Origin: CAWDMN01 sp963803155
GTDB lineage: Bacteria > Acidobacteriota > Terriglobia > Versatilivoradales > Versatilivoraceae
NCBI GenBank assembly: GCA_963803155.1
Contig: CAWDMN010000002.1
Coordinates: 3,530 to 67,529, forward strand
DNA length: 64,000 bases
Direction of reading: 5' to 3'
Below the pieces are notes generated by a model. It searched no databases. It worked only from the letters and a program-made list of their open reading frames with translations, and was not told the origin of the DNA. The position numbers and the translations under genes were made by a program. Shown piece after piece: positions 34,163 through 42,931 of the stretch. Within the stretch, counting starts at the first letter, position 1. The number at the start of each line of letters is the position of its first letter.

Positions 34163-36001
34163 ATGTTTCGTGTCTTATCCTTATTAGTCTTCCTGCAGTT
34201 CTGTCTTCTTCCGCTACTAGCGCAGGAATTGCGTTATTATTCCGAGTTCCAGCGTCCCGATCCTTTTGGGAAGATTGTGGAAGCGGATCAATCCAAGGCA
34301 ACCCCTCTCCCGGCAAAAGAGAAGGCCACCCTGCCGGTGGAGTTGACGGGGGCACGCGGCGGCTACCTCTCTTTCCAACTGGCTTCCCAACTCGCCAAGG
34401 GCGGTTCCTATTCCCTGTCCTGCGACTTTGCCCGCGCGGGAGCCAATATGCAAGTGGATCTCTTCAAGGCTTGGTTCCACCGCCTCAGAAAGGATGGGAA
34501 ATATTTCCCTGATGCTTTGATCCCTGTCTCAAATCCTTACCAAGGGACACTGCCTGACCCGGACAACCAGATCAAGGATCAAACCGCGCAGGCCTTTTGG
34601 GTGGATCTGTATATTCCCAAACAAGCTGCGCCTGGCCTCTATGAGGGGCGGGCCGTCTTGAAAAGCGGGGCAAAACAATCCGCTTTAAAGCTGCGGCTTA
34701 CCATTCGCGATGCTTTGATACCCGAGGAGGATGCGGTTGTCGTCGATCATAATTCTTACGGCACTAGCTGGTTAGCCGAAGATTACCCCAAATTGAGTCA
34801 TTCCGCCGGCAAGGATTTTTATCGTAGTGACGCACTCTTCGGCTTGATCCAGGCCTATCACCGGCTATTTTATGAACACCGTGGCACCTACCATCAACTC
34901 GGTTATGGCCATGCCGGCAAGGTCGGACCGGAGTTCGCACCGCAGCTCAGCGGAACGGGACGCAATAAGCATATTTCCAACTGGGAGCTCTTTGACCGGC
35001 ATTATGCTCCCTTGCTGGATGGCAGCGCCTTTGCCAAGACCCGGCGGGGACCTGTCCCAATTCCCTATGTTTATTTGACCATCAATCCCGAATGGCCTGC
35101 CTCCTTTCTCTGGTGGGGAGAGCCCGGCTATGAAGCCGAATTCACCAATGTGGTGGGAGAGATGGAAAAACATTTTCGGGAAAAGGGTTGGACGAAGACG
35201 CGCTTTGAAATGTTTTTCAATTACAAAAAACGTTACAAGGGATTCCCGTGGGATGGCGATGAGGCGCGCTTTGCCAAGGACAACGCCATTTTCCTCGAAT
35301 ACGATAAGCTCTTGAAGAAGTCCATCCCCAAGGATTCTCCCGTTCAATTTGTTTTTCGCAGCGATTCCAGCTGGAGAATGGAAGAGCAATTTAAAGTTCT
35401 GGCGGGAGCGGTTAATTTCTGGATTTGTGGAAAGTCGATCCTTAGCTTTTTACCCGATTCGGTGCAGCTAGCCAAAAAGCGCGGTGACATCGTCTGGATA
35501 TATTCGGGCCCGCCTTCCATGCGGGAAACGGCCTCGGCCATTCTAGAAAATCCTTTGCTGGCCTGGATTTGGGGCGTTGATGGCTATGTGCACTGGCAGA
35601 CGGTCTCTCCCAGCGAGGATCCCTGGTTCAATTCGGATGGCGAGGGCGTTTGCCTGGCATATCCCGGAGAGCGGTTTGGGCTCTCTGAACCGATCCCGAG
35701 CATTCGCCTGAAGATCCAGCGCAATTTTGTCCAAGACCTGAACCTGCTCAAGCAGATGGAAAAGAGCCATTCCTCTGAATGGGTGCGCTCCCAAGTCACG
35801 CAACGCATCAACGGCAAGCCCCCTTCAGCTTGGTGGACCCCCCGCCCCCCCATGGCCGACCAGCCGCCGGAAGAATGGAGCAACGATGACTTTGCCGCGG
35901 GAGTGGATCCAGCCGTCCAGAAGTACCAGAATTGGCCGCCCGGATATTGGAATGCCGTGCATGAGTTCATTTTAGAGCAAGTAAAAGGAGGCGCCCGATG
36001 A
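34163..36001 (+). CDS. Secreted DUF4091/GH123-like protein
   Basis: The start at 34163 (GAGG five bases upstream) gives 612 residues with a clear signal peptide (MFRVLSLLVFLQFCLLPLLAQ). The first 200 residues look like beta-sandwich domains. The rest resembles a TIM-barrel glycosidase-like region, with PYVYLTINPEWPASFLWWG, WICGKSILSFLPDS and a late IWGVDGYVHWQTVSPSEDPW segment like that of DUF4091 proteins. A catalytic pair cannot be named with confidence. It overlaps the next gene by four bases (ATGA), so the two are translated together. A role in glycan breakdown fits, but the family assignment is tentative. Confidence 0.68.
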   Translation: MFRVLSLLVFLQFCLLPLLAQELRYYSEFQRPDPFGKIVEADQSKATPLPAKEKATLPVELTGARGGYLSFQLASQLAKGGSYSLSCDFARAGANMQVDLFKAWFHRLRKDGKYFPDALIPVSNPYQGTLPDPDNQIKDQTAQAFWVDLYIPKQAAPGLYEGRAVLKSGAKQSALKLRLTIRDALIPEEDAVVVDHNSYGTSWLAEDYPKLSHSAGKDFYRSDALFGLIQAYHRLFYEHRGTYHQLGYGHAGKVGPEFAPQLSGTGRNKHISNWELFDRHYAPLLDGSAFAKTRRGPVPIPYVYLTINPEWPASFLWWGEPGYEAEFTNVVGEMEKHFREKGWTKTRFEMFFNYKKRYKGFPWDGDEARFAKDNAIFLEYDKLLKKSIPKDSPVQFVFRSDSSWRMEEQFKVLAGAVNFWICGKSILSFLPDSVQLAKKRGDIVWIYSGPPSMRETASAILENPLLAWIWGVDGYVHWQTVSPSEDPWFNSDGEGVCLAYPGERFGLSEPIPSIRLKIQRNFVQDLNLLKQMEKSHSSEWVRSQVTQRINGKPPSAWWTPRPPMADQPPEEWSNDDFAAGVDPAVQKYQNWPPGYWNAVHEFILEQVKGGAR

Positions 36002-36606
36002 CCAGGCTGAATCGTCCTTCACTTCTTAAATTTGTTTTTTTGTCTGCGCTGCCTTTCATGCTGATTTCCCGGCCGGGCATGGGCCAAGAGCGCAATCGAG
36101 AGGCCTTGGCCAAGGACCTGGAGAATATTGCCCGAGTGGCAACGGCGATGGTGGATGGGGATGTCTGTCAAAGAATCATGACAGAACGGGCGCTGAGCAA
36201 AATGTTCCTCATCGATCCCAAGGACCCCTGGGTCGGTGGGGACAATTTCGACGTCAATGCCGAACCATTCATCCAAATCAAGAAGACTCTGATGCGGCTG
36301 GCCCGATTGGTAGAGTACCCAGTGGACTGCAATTTGTGGATGCCCTTCAAAGATAAGCCGGGAAAAATCCAGGTGCTCATCCGCAATCGATATGAGATGA
36401 GCCAGTTTTGGAGTTTCGGACAGTTGTTTGCCGATATTTATCCGGAAATGAAAGAGGTTCTAACCGGCGGGAAGCCCGTTACAGTGCAAAAAAGAGGAAA
36501 CATCATTTCCATTTTGACTCCGGTTTACAACAGCCTCGGAGATGTTGTAGGTCTGGTGGAAGTGGTCAGCCGGACACAATTCAATCCCCAGGAAAATGTG
36601 AAATAA
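35998..36606 (+). CDS. Small secreted Cache-like domain protein
   Basis: This 202-residue protein has an N-terminal signal (LLKFVFLSALPFMLIS) and a single alpha/beta domain whose end, VQKRGNIISILTPVYNSLGDVVGLVEVVS, resembles the last strands of Cache/PAS-type extracellular sensor domains. No transmembrane helix, kinase or methyl-accepting module is attached, so it would be a free periplasmic ligand-binding protein. Its ATG lies within the stop of the DUF4091-like gene (ATGA), which implies co-expression. Partner and ligand are unknown. Confidence 0.7.
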   Translation: MTRLNRPSLLKFVFLSALPFMLISRPGMGQERNREALAKDLENIARVATAMVDGDVCQRIMTERALSKMFLIDPKDPWVGGDNFDVNAEPFIQIKKTLMRLARLVEYPVDCNLWMPFKDKPGKIQVLIRNRYEMSQFWSFGQLFADIYPEMKEVLTGGKPVTVQKRGNIISILTPVYNSLGDVVGLVEVVSRTQFNPQENVK

Positions 36607-36648
36607 CGGAAAGCCTGTTGGATTTGATGGTATGGTCAAATCGGCGTC

Positions 36649-36754
36649 GTAGCGCAGAGTCGCATTTTGACTCTGCGGCATCTGGCAAAGCTGAACTGCC
36701 CCACCGGAGAGGCGAAGCAAACTGCCGCAGAGTCAAAATGCGACTCTGCGCTAC
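36649..36754. repeat. REPIN-like element, copy 6
   Basis: This 106 bp element starts GTAGCGCAGAGTCGCATT and ends AATGCGACTCTGCGCTAC, so the two ends are perfect inverted repeats of at least 18 bases. This is the best-preserved copy in the window. Confidence 0.9.
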
Positions 36755-36937
36755 AGACTGATTTTCCACCATTGTGTTAACCCGCTACCGTGCGCTTGGG
36801 GTGCGATTATTTTTGAACTTCATCTCTTGTTTGATGCACTTTTAGTTCGTCACCCATCCGCTAGCCTGGTGGTGATAGAATTGTGGCGAAGAGTTTTTGG
36901 TTTAGCGCAAGACTCCCTTCGAAGGAGATTGTCTATT

Positions 36938-38962
36938 TTGCCAATATCTCGCGTCAATTCAGGTCGGTTTGCCGATTCCCGGAATTTAATTTGGGGACTG
37001 CTTTTGGGACTACTCGCGTTTGCGAGTCAGAATCTCCCGCTCCTTGCTGCCGGCCGGCCCAACCTGGTCATAATAACCATCGACACTCTTCGCCCGGATC
37101 ATCTGAGCTGTTACGGGTACAAGCCGATTCAGACTCCCAATATTGACCGGCTTGCCTCAGAGGGAGTGCGATTCAGGACGGTGGTCTCCCAGGCGCCTTT
37201 GACGCTGCCCTCTCATTGCACGCTCATGACCGGCACCTATCCAGCTTTTCATGGGGTCCGCGACAACATTGGCTTCAAACTTTCAAATTCAAAAATCACG
37301 CTGGCAAAAATTCTTAAAGCCCAAGGCTATCAAACCGCCGCCTTTGTGGGAGCCTATGTGCTCAACTCAAAGTTTGGTTTGAATCAGGGGTTCGACTATT
37401 ACGACGATAATATTCAGGGCTCCTCCCGCACGGGGCCGGTGGTTAACTTGAATCAAGTCGAGCGCCGGGCGGGCGAAGTCGTCTCGCACGCTACCGGTTG
37501 GCTCAAGGGCCATCTTCAGTCATCTTTTTTTATCTGGATTCACCTCTACGACCCTCATGATCCTTATGAGCCTCCTTCACCTTTCCGGGAGCGGTACAAT
37601 TCCAAACCCTACGATGGTGAAATAGCTTATGCCGATCAGGAGTTGGGAAAATTCCTGGACTTGTTGAAGCAAAAACAACTCTCCCAAAACACGGTAGTGG
37701 TATTGGCCGGAGATCACGGCGAGAGTTTTGGAGAGCACCGAGAATGGACTCACGGGTACTTTATTTATGACACCACCATTCTGGTTCCGCTGATCATTAA
37801 GCCCACGCAACAGGAAATGAACGGGAAGGTTGTGTCCGAACAGGTTAGCCTGGTGGATGTAGCGCCCACGGTTCTACAACTGCTTGGTCTGCCACGGCCC
37901 GCGGAGTTGCAGGGGCGGGGAATGCTGGGGCTCATGTTGGGGAAGCAGCGCGACTGGCCCCGGCAGGCTTATAGCGAGACTTTTTATCCCGCCCAATTCG
38001 GCTGGAGCCCGCTAATGGCGGTGCGTCGCGCGGATGCCAAATTTATCCAGGCCCCCCGGTCCGAATTGTACGATCTGCGGGAGGATCCCCGGGAGCAGAT
38101 CAACCGGATCCAGCAACAGAGCTCCCTCGCCAATGAACTGAAAGCCAACTTGTCTCAAATCGAGTCCACTTACAAAGACCGGAATGCCAGCCAAACGGCC
38201 CGCCTCAATTTGAATGCGCATGAACTGGAAAAGCTGGGCGCCCTGGGCTATGTGGGAATGACCAGCGGTAGCGGCTCCCAAGAGACAATTCCCCCAGGGA
38301 CCCCTGACCCCAAAGACAAGCTGGAGGCCTACCGGATGATCTCTACGAGCAGCCAAGAGGTAGCCGCGGGACACTATCGTCAGGCTTTGCCTCTGCTACA
38401 AAAGGTTATCCAAATCGAGCCGGGTATGAGGATGGCTCGGTCCATGCTGGGCCGCTGTTATTTTCAGTTAGACCAATTTGAGCCAGCTAAAAACAATTTT
38501 CAGGAAATTCTCAAACAACAACCGGGAAATTTGGATGCCCAATTTCATGTGGCCGCCTGCAATTTTCGATTGAAGGACCGAGGCGTGGCGGAAACAGGTT
38601 TAAAAGAAGTGCTGAAACAGGATCCGAACTTTTCGGCCGCTCACCTTTATCTTGGATTCCTTTATCAATCCAAGGGAGAGAATGCTCTGGCTTTGGCGGA
38701 GTTCCAGCTCGTGCTGGGATTGGACCCGGCGAATGAAGATGCCCACGCCAAAACCGGATTTTTGCTGGCCTCCAGCGGCAAGGTAAAGGAAGCTATCCCG
38801 CATTTTCAAAAAGTCATTCAACTGAATCCCGGCGATGGGGAAACACACTATAATCTGGGCGTGGCTTACCTGCAGTTGGGGCAGACGGCTGCGGCACGCA
38901 AAGAAATCGTTGAGGCATGCCGGCTTGATAAAAAGTATTGCCGGGAGATTCCCAAGCCGTGA
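36938..38962 (+). CDS. Alkaline-phosphatase-superfamily (sulfatase-like) enzyme fused to TPR repeats
   Basis: The product has 674 residues from TTG 36938, which has AAGGAG ten bases upstream. An ATG at 36827 is in frame but has no ribosome site. After a signal segment (LIWGLLLGLLAFASQNLPLLAAG) comes a sulfatase-fold domain with NLVIITIDTLRPDHL and VVVLAGDHGESFGEH metal motifs. The sulfatase Cys/Ser-x-Pro-x-Arg modification site is absent. The sequence is PLTLPSHCTLMTG, so Thr probably serves as nucleophile as in phosphatases and phosphodiesterases. The C-terminal third (about 480-670) holds about five TPR repeats. It is probably periplasmic. The adjacent gene encodes another member of the superfamily. 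Confidence 0.85.
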   Translation: MPISRVNSGRFADSRNLIWGLLLGLLAFASQNLPLLAAGRPNLVIITIDTLRPDHLSCYGYKPIQTPNIDRLASEGVRFRTVVSQAPLTLPSHCTLMTGTYPAFHGVRDNIGFKLSNSKITLAKILKAQGYQTAAFVGAYVLNSKFGLNQGFDYYDDNIQGSSRTGPVVNLNQVERRAGEVVSHATGWLKGHLQSSFFIWIHLYDPHDPYEPPSPFRERYNSKPYDGEIAYADQELGKFLDLLKQKQLSQNTVVVLAGDHGESFGEHREWTHGYFIYDTTILVPLIIKPTQQEMNGKVVSEQVSLVDVAPTVLQLLGLPRPAELQGRGMLGLMLGKQRDWPRQAYSETFYPAQFGWSPLMAVRRADAKFIQAPRSELYDLREDPREQINRIQQQSSLANELKANLSQIESTYKDRNASQTARLNLNAHELEKLGALGYVGMTSGSGSQETIPPGTPDPKDKLEAYRMISTSSQEVAAGHYRQALPLLQKVIQIEPGMRMARSMLGRCYFQLDQFEPAKNNFQEILKQQPGNLDAQFHVAACNFRLKDRGVAETGLKEVLKQDPNFSAAHLYLGFLYQSKGENALALAEFQLVLGLDPANEDAHAKTGFLLASSGKVKEAIPHFQKVIQLNPGDGETHYNLGVAYLQLGQTAAARKEIVEACRLDKKYCREIPKP

Positions 38963-39382
38963 CCGAATCGGAGGCGGGGAAAGCATCCCATCGTGATCGC
39001 AAAATGGGAAGTGTCATGAAGATTTAGGAATCCTCGACGGATCAATAAAGGAGAATTTGGTCTGAAGGAAAAATCAAGAGATTTTCGAGCCCGAAATATG
39101 ACCGACCTGAAAATGCGGCATAACTTAATCCTGCTCCCTAGAAAATCGTTATCAGATCGACTAGGACATAGTTCCCCTCCTCGGACGAGGTTGGCAAATC
39201 CGCCCTCTGGCGGAAGGCGTGCCCGGAGGGCGGGGTGGTGCGAGGTTCGCCCGCTACAAAACCCAGCTTGCCTTAAACCACCCCATCCGTCCGTCAGCCG
39301 ACGGACGGATTTCCCCTCCTTGTCCAAGGTTGAAAATCCGCTTCAGCGGGAGGGGAATCGCGCCGCCGATTTTCACTCTCTT
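38963..39382. other. Repeat-rich spacer before the phosphodiesterase gene
   Basis: The spacer holds a GC-rich element, about 39169-39360, made of several hairpins. One is a perfect 11 bp stem (39285-39295 with 39300-39310). TTCCCCTCCT occurs at both sides. The frame of the downstream gene is open through this element, but the translation is repeat-like. Confidence 0.5.
39285..39310. repeat. Perfect hairpin in the 39 kb repeat
   Basis: ATCCGTCCGTC and GACGGACGGAT are exact inverted copies around the loop AGCC. It has no T-tract and sits inside a larger palindromic repeat. Confidence 0.75.
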
Positions 39383-41425
39383 GTGGCGCCATGCCGTCAT
39401 GAGTGGCTCCCAAGACTCTCTTTTTTTTCCAGCAGCCAGTCTGCTTCAAGACTCTGCGCGGGAGTTCTGGTGCTCCTGCTTCTCGCCGTGGCAGGCTGCC
39501 AGAAGGTTCCACCACCTGCTCAATCTAGGAAGAGAATGGTCATCCTGGGCTTCGATGGAGTGGATCCCAACCTGTTGCAGAAATGGGCGCGGGAAGGAAA
39601 ACTACCGCATCTCCAACAATTAATTTCCTCGGGGACTTTTGAGAAACTGGGGACCACCAATCCCCCGGAATCACCCGTGGCCTGGGCCACTTTCGCCACC
39701 GGCTTGAATCCCGGCCAGCATGGAATATTCGACTTCATTGGACGAAATCCTGACACCTATATGCCGGAAATCGCTTTGTCTACCATCCTGCCACCCCGAT
39801 ACCTGTTGGGTTTCATCTCTCTCGAGTCGGCCAAAGTGATCAATCATCGGCAAGGCATCCCTTTCTATAAGCGGTTGGCGGACTCTGGCATTAAGACCAC
39901 GGTGTTGCGCATGCCGCTGGAATTTCCTCCTACCCCTCTTCCTGGAGGAAAACTGCTCGCGGGATTGAATGTTCCCGACATTCGGGGCACCTGGGGAACA
40001 TTTCACTTTTTTTCCACCGCCCTTTCCCGCTGGGAGACCGACAGCAGCGAGTTTGGGGGGAAACTGGTCCGATTGGAATTGAAAGACCATCACGCTACAA
40101 CCTCAATTGAAGGTCCGCTGGATCCGCTCAGTTCCGGGGGAAAACGAGTCAGCCTGCCGCTGACTCTCAACCTGGATTTGGAGAATAAGCAGGTTCAACT
40201 CACGGTTGGCGCCCAACAGGAATTTTTGCATGAGGGGCAATGGAGCCACTGGTTCAATTTTAGTTTCCCCGTCAATTTCTGGTTGAAGCTTCATGGAACC
40301 GGACGATTTTATGTTTCGCAACTTTATCCAGAGGTGGAAATTTATCTTTCTCCCATCAATTTGGATCCTGAAAAGCCCCCTTATCCAATTTCCTCCCCCG
40401 CGGGCTATGCCTCCGCGTTGAAGCAGGCCACCGGACAATATAAAACGCTCGGCTGGCCTTACGATACCTGGGGATTAAATGAAGAACGGATCGACGAGCG
40501 GGTCTTCCTGGAGGATGTCGAGCGGACCACCCGCGAGCATGCCGCTTTGCTTTTCCATGAAATGGCCACGGATCCCGCGGCTTGCACCGTGTCCATTTTT
40601 ACCGCTCCCGACAGCGTTTCACACATGCTTTTTCGACTCTTGGACCCTCAGCACCCCCGGTACGATGCGCAGGCAGCCGCGGCTTATGGCGACGCAATTC
40701 TCAAGACTTATGAGCAGATGGATAAAATCGTCGGAGAGGTTCAGACCCTCACTCCGCCGGAAACCGCGCTGCTGGTAGTGTCCGACCATGGATTCCACAG
40801 CTTTCGAAAGGGATTCAACACCAATACCTGGCTTGTCGAAAAGGGTTTGATGAAACTCCAGGGAGGAACCCCTTCCGCCCCGGCATATAATCCGGCCAGC
40901 TTTTTCCCCACCGTGGATTGGGATCATACTCAGGCCTATGCTGTGGGAATGGGGCAGATCTATATCAACCTGAAGGGGCGCGAAAAACGCGGCATTGTGG
41001 ATGGTGACACGCCGCGGTATGAGGAGACCCTGAACCAAATTGTCGCCGGGTTGGAACAGGTGGTAGATCCAGACACGGGGGAAAAGGTGATCGAAAAAGT
41101 TTATAGGACCAGGGATATTTATCGGGGAAAATTCACCAAAAATTCCGCTGAACTCCGTGTCGCCTTTTACCCAGGCTATCGCACCTCCTGGGAAACCACA
41201 CTGGGCGGGGTTCCCCAAGGACTCGTCTCAGCTAACCTGAAAAAATGGAGCGGCGACCATTCCGCGTCGGAACCAGCCGACACTTCGGGGATCTTCCTTT
41301 CCAATCGCCGGCTGAGCACTCGGGAACCCAACATCGCGGATATCGCTCCCACGGTCTGCCAGTATTTCAACATCCCCTGCCCCGTCGAAATGGATGGGCA
41401 TCCATTTATAATTCCCGAACGCTGA
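39383..41425 (+). CDS. Lipoprotein type I phosphodiesterase/nucleotide pyrophosphatase-like enzyme
   Basis: An alkaline-phosphatase-superfamily domain of the PF01663 type follows a lipoprotein signal (VLVLLLLAVAGC, lipobox AGC). Key segments are VILGFDGVDPNLLQKWA, PPESPVAWATFATGLNPGQHG (likely Thr/Ser nucleophile) and the metal motif SDHGFHSFRKGFN. The start is uncertain. GTG 39383 is chosen because it gives a short n-region before the signal (680 residues), but no ribosome site is visible. The frame is open back to 39098 through repeat DNA. The substrate could be a phosphodiester or nucleotide sugar. It lies 24 bases ahead of mannose-6-phosphate isomerase and may be transcribed with it. Confidence 0.82.
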   Translation: MAPCRHEWLPRLSFFSSSQSASRLCAGVLVLLLLAVAGCQKVPPPAQSRKRMVILGFDGVDPNLLQKWAREGKLPHLQQLISSGTFEKLGTTNPPESPVAWATFATGLNPGQHGIFDFIGRNPDTYMPEIALSTILPPRYLLGFISLESAKVINHRQGIPFYKRLADSGIKTTVLRMPLEFPPTPLPGGKLLAGLNVPDIRGTWGTFHFFSTALSRWETDSSEFGGKLVRLELKDHHATTSIEGPLDPLSSGGKRVSLPLTLNLDLENKQVQLTVGAQQEFLHEGQWSHWFNFSFPVNFWLKLHGTGRFYVSQLYPEVEIYLSPINLDPEKPPYPISSPAGYASALKQATGQYKTLGWPYDTWGLNEERIDERVFLEDVERTTREHAALLFHEMATDPAACTVSIFTAPDSVSHMLFRLLDPQHPRYDAQAAAAYGDAILKTYEQMDKIVGEVQTLTPPETALLVVSDHGFHSFRKGFNTNTWLVEKGLMKLQGGTPSAPAYNPASFFPTVDWDHTQAYAVGMGQIYINLKGREKRGIVDGDTPRYEETLNQIVAGLEQVVDPDTGEKVIEKVYRTRDIYRGKFTKNSAELRVAFYPGYRTSWETTLGGVPQGLVSANLKKWSGDHSASEPADTSGIFLSNRRLSTREPNIADIAPTVCQYFNIPCPVEMDGHPFIIPER

Positions 41426-41448
41426 CTTGAATGATTCGAGGATCATCA

Positions 41449-42528
41449 ATGACCGCTTTTGACCAATTGGAAACACTCAAATCCCGAACTGAATTGCCGC
41501 TCTTTTTCGAACGGAATCGTGTTTTCCGCGTCTATCAGGGAGGACGGCTGTTTGCTGATTTTTTTGGAGACGCCCCTGAAGATGGCAACTTCCCCGAAGA
41601 GTGGGTGGCCTCTTCCACGCGCGCAATGAATAAAAATCCTAAAAGTGAGATGGAAGGGATCTCCGTGCTCCAGGGGACTCAAATGCCCTTCCACTTATTC
41701 CTCGAACATTATCGGAACGAACTGCTGGGCGGAAGGGAGCAATTTGCACTGCTCGTCAAGCTGCTCGACAGCGCCATCCGTCTGCCGGTACAGGCGCACC
41801 CCGACAAAGCCTTCACCCGGATTCATTTCAACAGCACACATGGCAAAACCGAAATGTGGCTGGTGTTGGCTACCCGCGAGAATGCCTGCATTTATTATGG
41901 ATTCAAAGAAGGGGTGTCGCGCGATGATTTTCGCCAGGCCATTGCCGCCAGTGAAACAGATTCACGGGCCATGCCTCAATTGTTGAACCGGCTCCCAGCC
42001 AACCCGGGGGATACCTATCTCATTCCAGCCCGCATGGTGCATGCCATTGGGGAAGGTTGTTTGATCTTGGAAGTCCAGGAGCCAACCGACTTTGTAGTTC
42101 AGCCGGAGGCATGGTGCGGGGATTACCGTCTCAACGATCACGAAATGTATCAAGGCCTGGATCATGAATTGGCGCTGGATTGTTTCGATTTTTTCGAACA
42201 TATCGGCCCTAACGCCATTGAATGGGGCCGAAAATATCCGGTCCCATTTCTCCAGACTCGCCATGTCACGGGAGAGACGCTGATTGGCTTTGAAGATACT
42301 CCGGATTTTGCCGTGCGACGGTATCAAGTCCATGGCGGAGAATACAGCTTGGACAATGCTCCGGCTATTTATGTGGTGACGGCGGGAGAAGGAAGAATTT
42401 GGAAAAAAGGATTTTCAAAAGAGGTGAAAAGAGGGGATTACTTCTTCCTCCCCTTCAAGGCCAATGGCAGCGTAGTTTCCAGCTCATCCAACCTCGAGTT
42501 GGTGGAATGCCTCCCTCCCGCAAACTGA
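41449..42528 (+). CDS. manA: Class I mannose-6-phosphate isomerase
   Basis: This 359-residue cytoplasmic enzyme interconverts mannose-6-phosphate and fructose-6-phosphate. All four zinc ligands of the type I family are seen: Gln115 and His117 in VQAHPDK, Glu135 in KTEMW and His198 in ARMVHAIGEG. The ATG at 41449 has GAGG seven bases upstream. An in-frame ATG at 41431 lacks one. In this locus it would feed mannose released from glycans into glycolysis, or supply mannose for cell-surface polymers. It is the only plainly cytoplasmic metabolic enzyme in this part of the window. Confidence 0.93.
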   Translation: MTAFDQLETLKSRTELPLFFERNRVFRVYQGGRLFADFFGDAPEDGNFPEEWVASSTRAMNKNPKSEMEGISVLQGTQMPFHLFLEHYRNELLGGREQFALLVKLLDSAIRLPVQAHPDKAFTRIHFNSTHGKTEMWLVLATRENACIYYGFKEGVSRDDFRQAIAASETDSRAMPQLLNRLPANPGDTYLIPARMVHAIGEGCLILEVQEPTDFVVQPEAWCGDYRLNDHEMYQGLDHELALDCFDFFEHIGPNAIEWGRKYPVPFLQTRHVTGETLIGFEDTPDFAVRRYQVHGGEYSLDNAPAIYVVTAGEGRIWKKGFSKEVKRGDYFFLPFKANGSVVSSSSNLELVECLPPAN

Positions 42529-42931
42529 TCGAACAATGGCAACACGCGAATGATCGCGCATTCCACGAGGTGGAGCTGGCACTCCGTGCATGCTCGCCCT
42601 GCCAAAGCGAGGGAGCTCAGATCCATCTTCCGCCAGGCACAGCAACGCGCGACAGGGGGTTTCATCATGCTCGCACGTTCCGGGTGTTCTACTATAATCA
42701 CACGGAGCGGTCATGGACAGGCCCGAGAACTCGTGACTACTCAGCGCCCCCAGGTATGGAAGCCACGCTTCGTGCATTTTGCGAGGCGCGGAGTCTAGCC
42801 ACCTAGCAAAAGCCCCCGGCATCCGCCTGAAGCGGACTCACCGTGGCTACCACTTACACGAGGATCTGAGCCCCTATCACTCTTTGATCGTGCAGGATCA
42901 TATTCAAAAGAAATTGAAGAGGTATAGTCCG
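42529..42931. other. Repeat-rich spacer
   Basis: No gene is supported. The right half carries a copy of repeat family B (42733-42855). The left half has imperfect palindromes such as GCGAATGATCGCGC and GCTCGCCCTGCCAAAGCGAGG. Confidence 0.5.
42733..42855. repeat. Dispersed repeat family B, copy 1
   Basis: It starts GTGACTACTCAGC, contains GCATTTTGCGAGGCG and ends ACTCACCGTGGCTACCA. The same order of blocks, with small changes, occurs at 57482-57605. It is not coding. Confidence 0.65.

Noticed and set aside
36938..38962. Calling the TPR-fused enzyme a true sulfatase
   Set aside because: The Cys/Ser-x-Pro-x-Arg formylglycine site is missing (TLPSH instead), so only superfamily membership is claimed.
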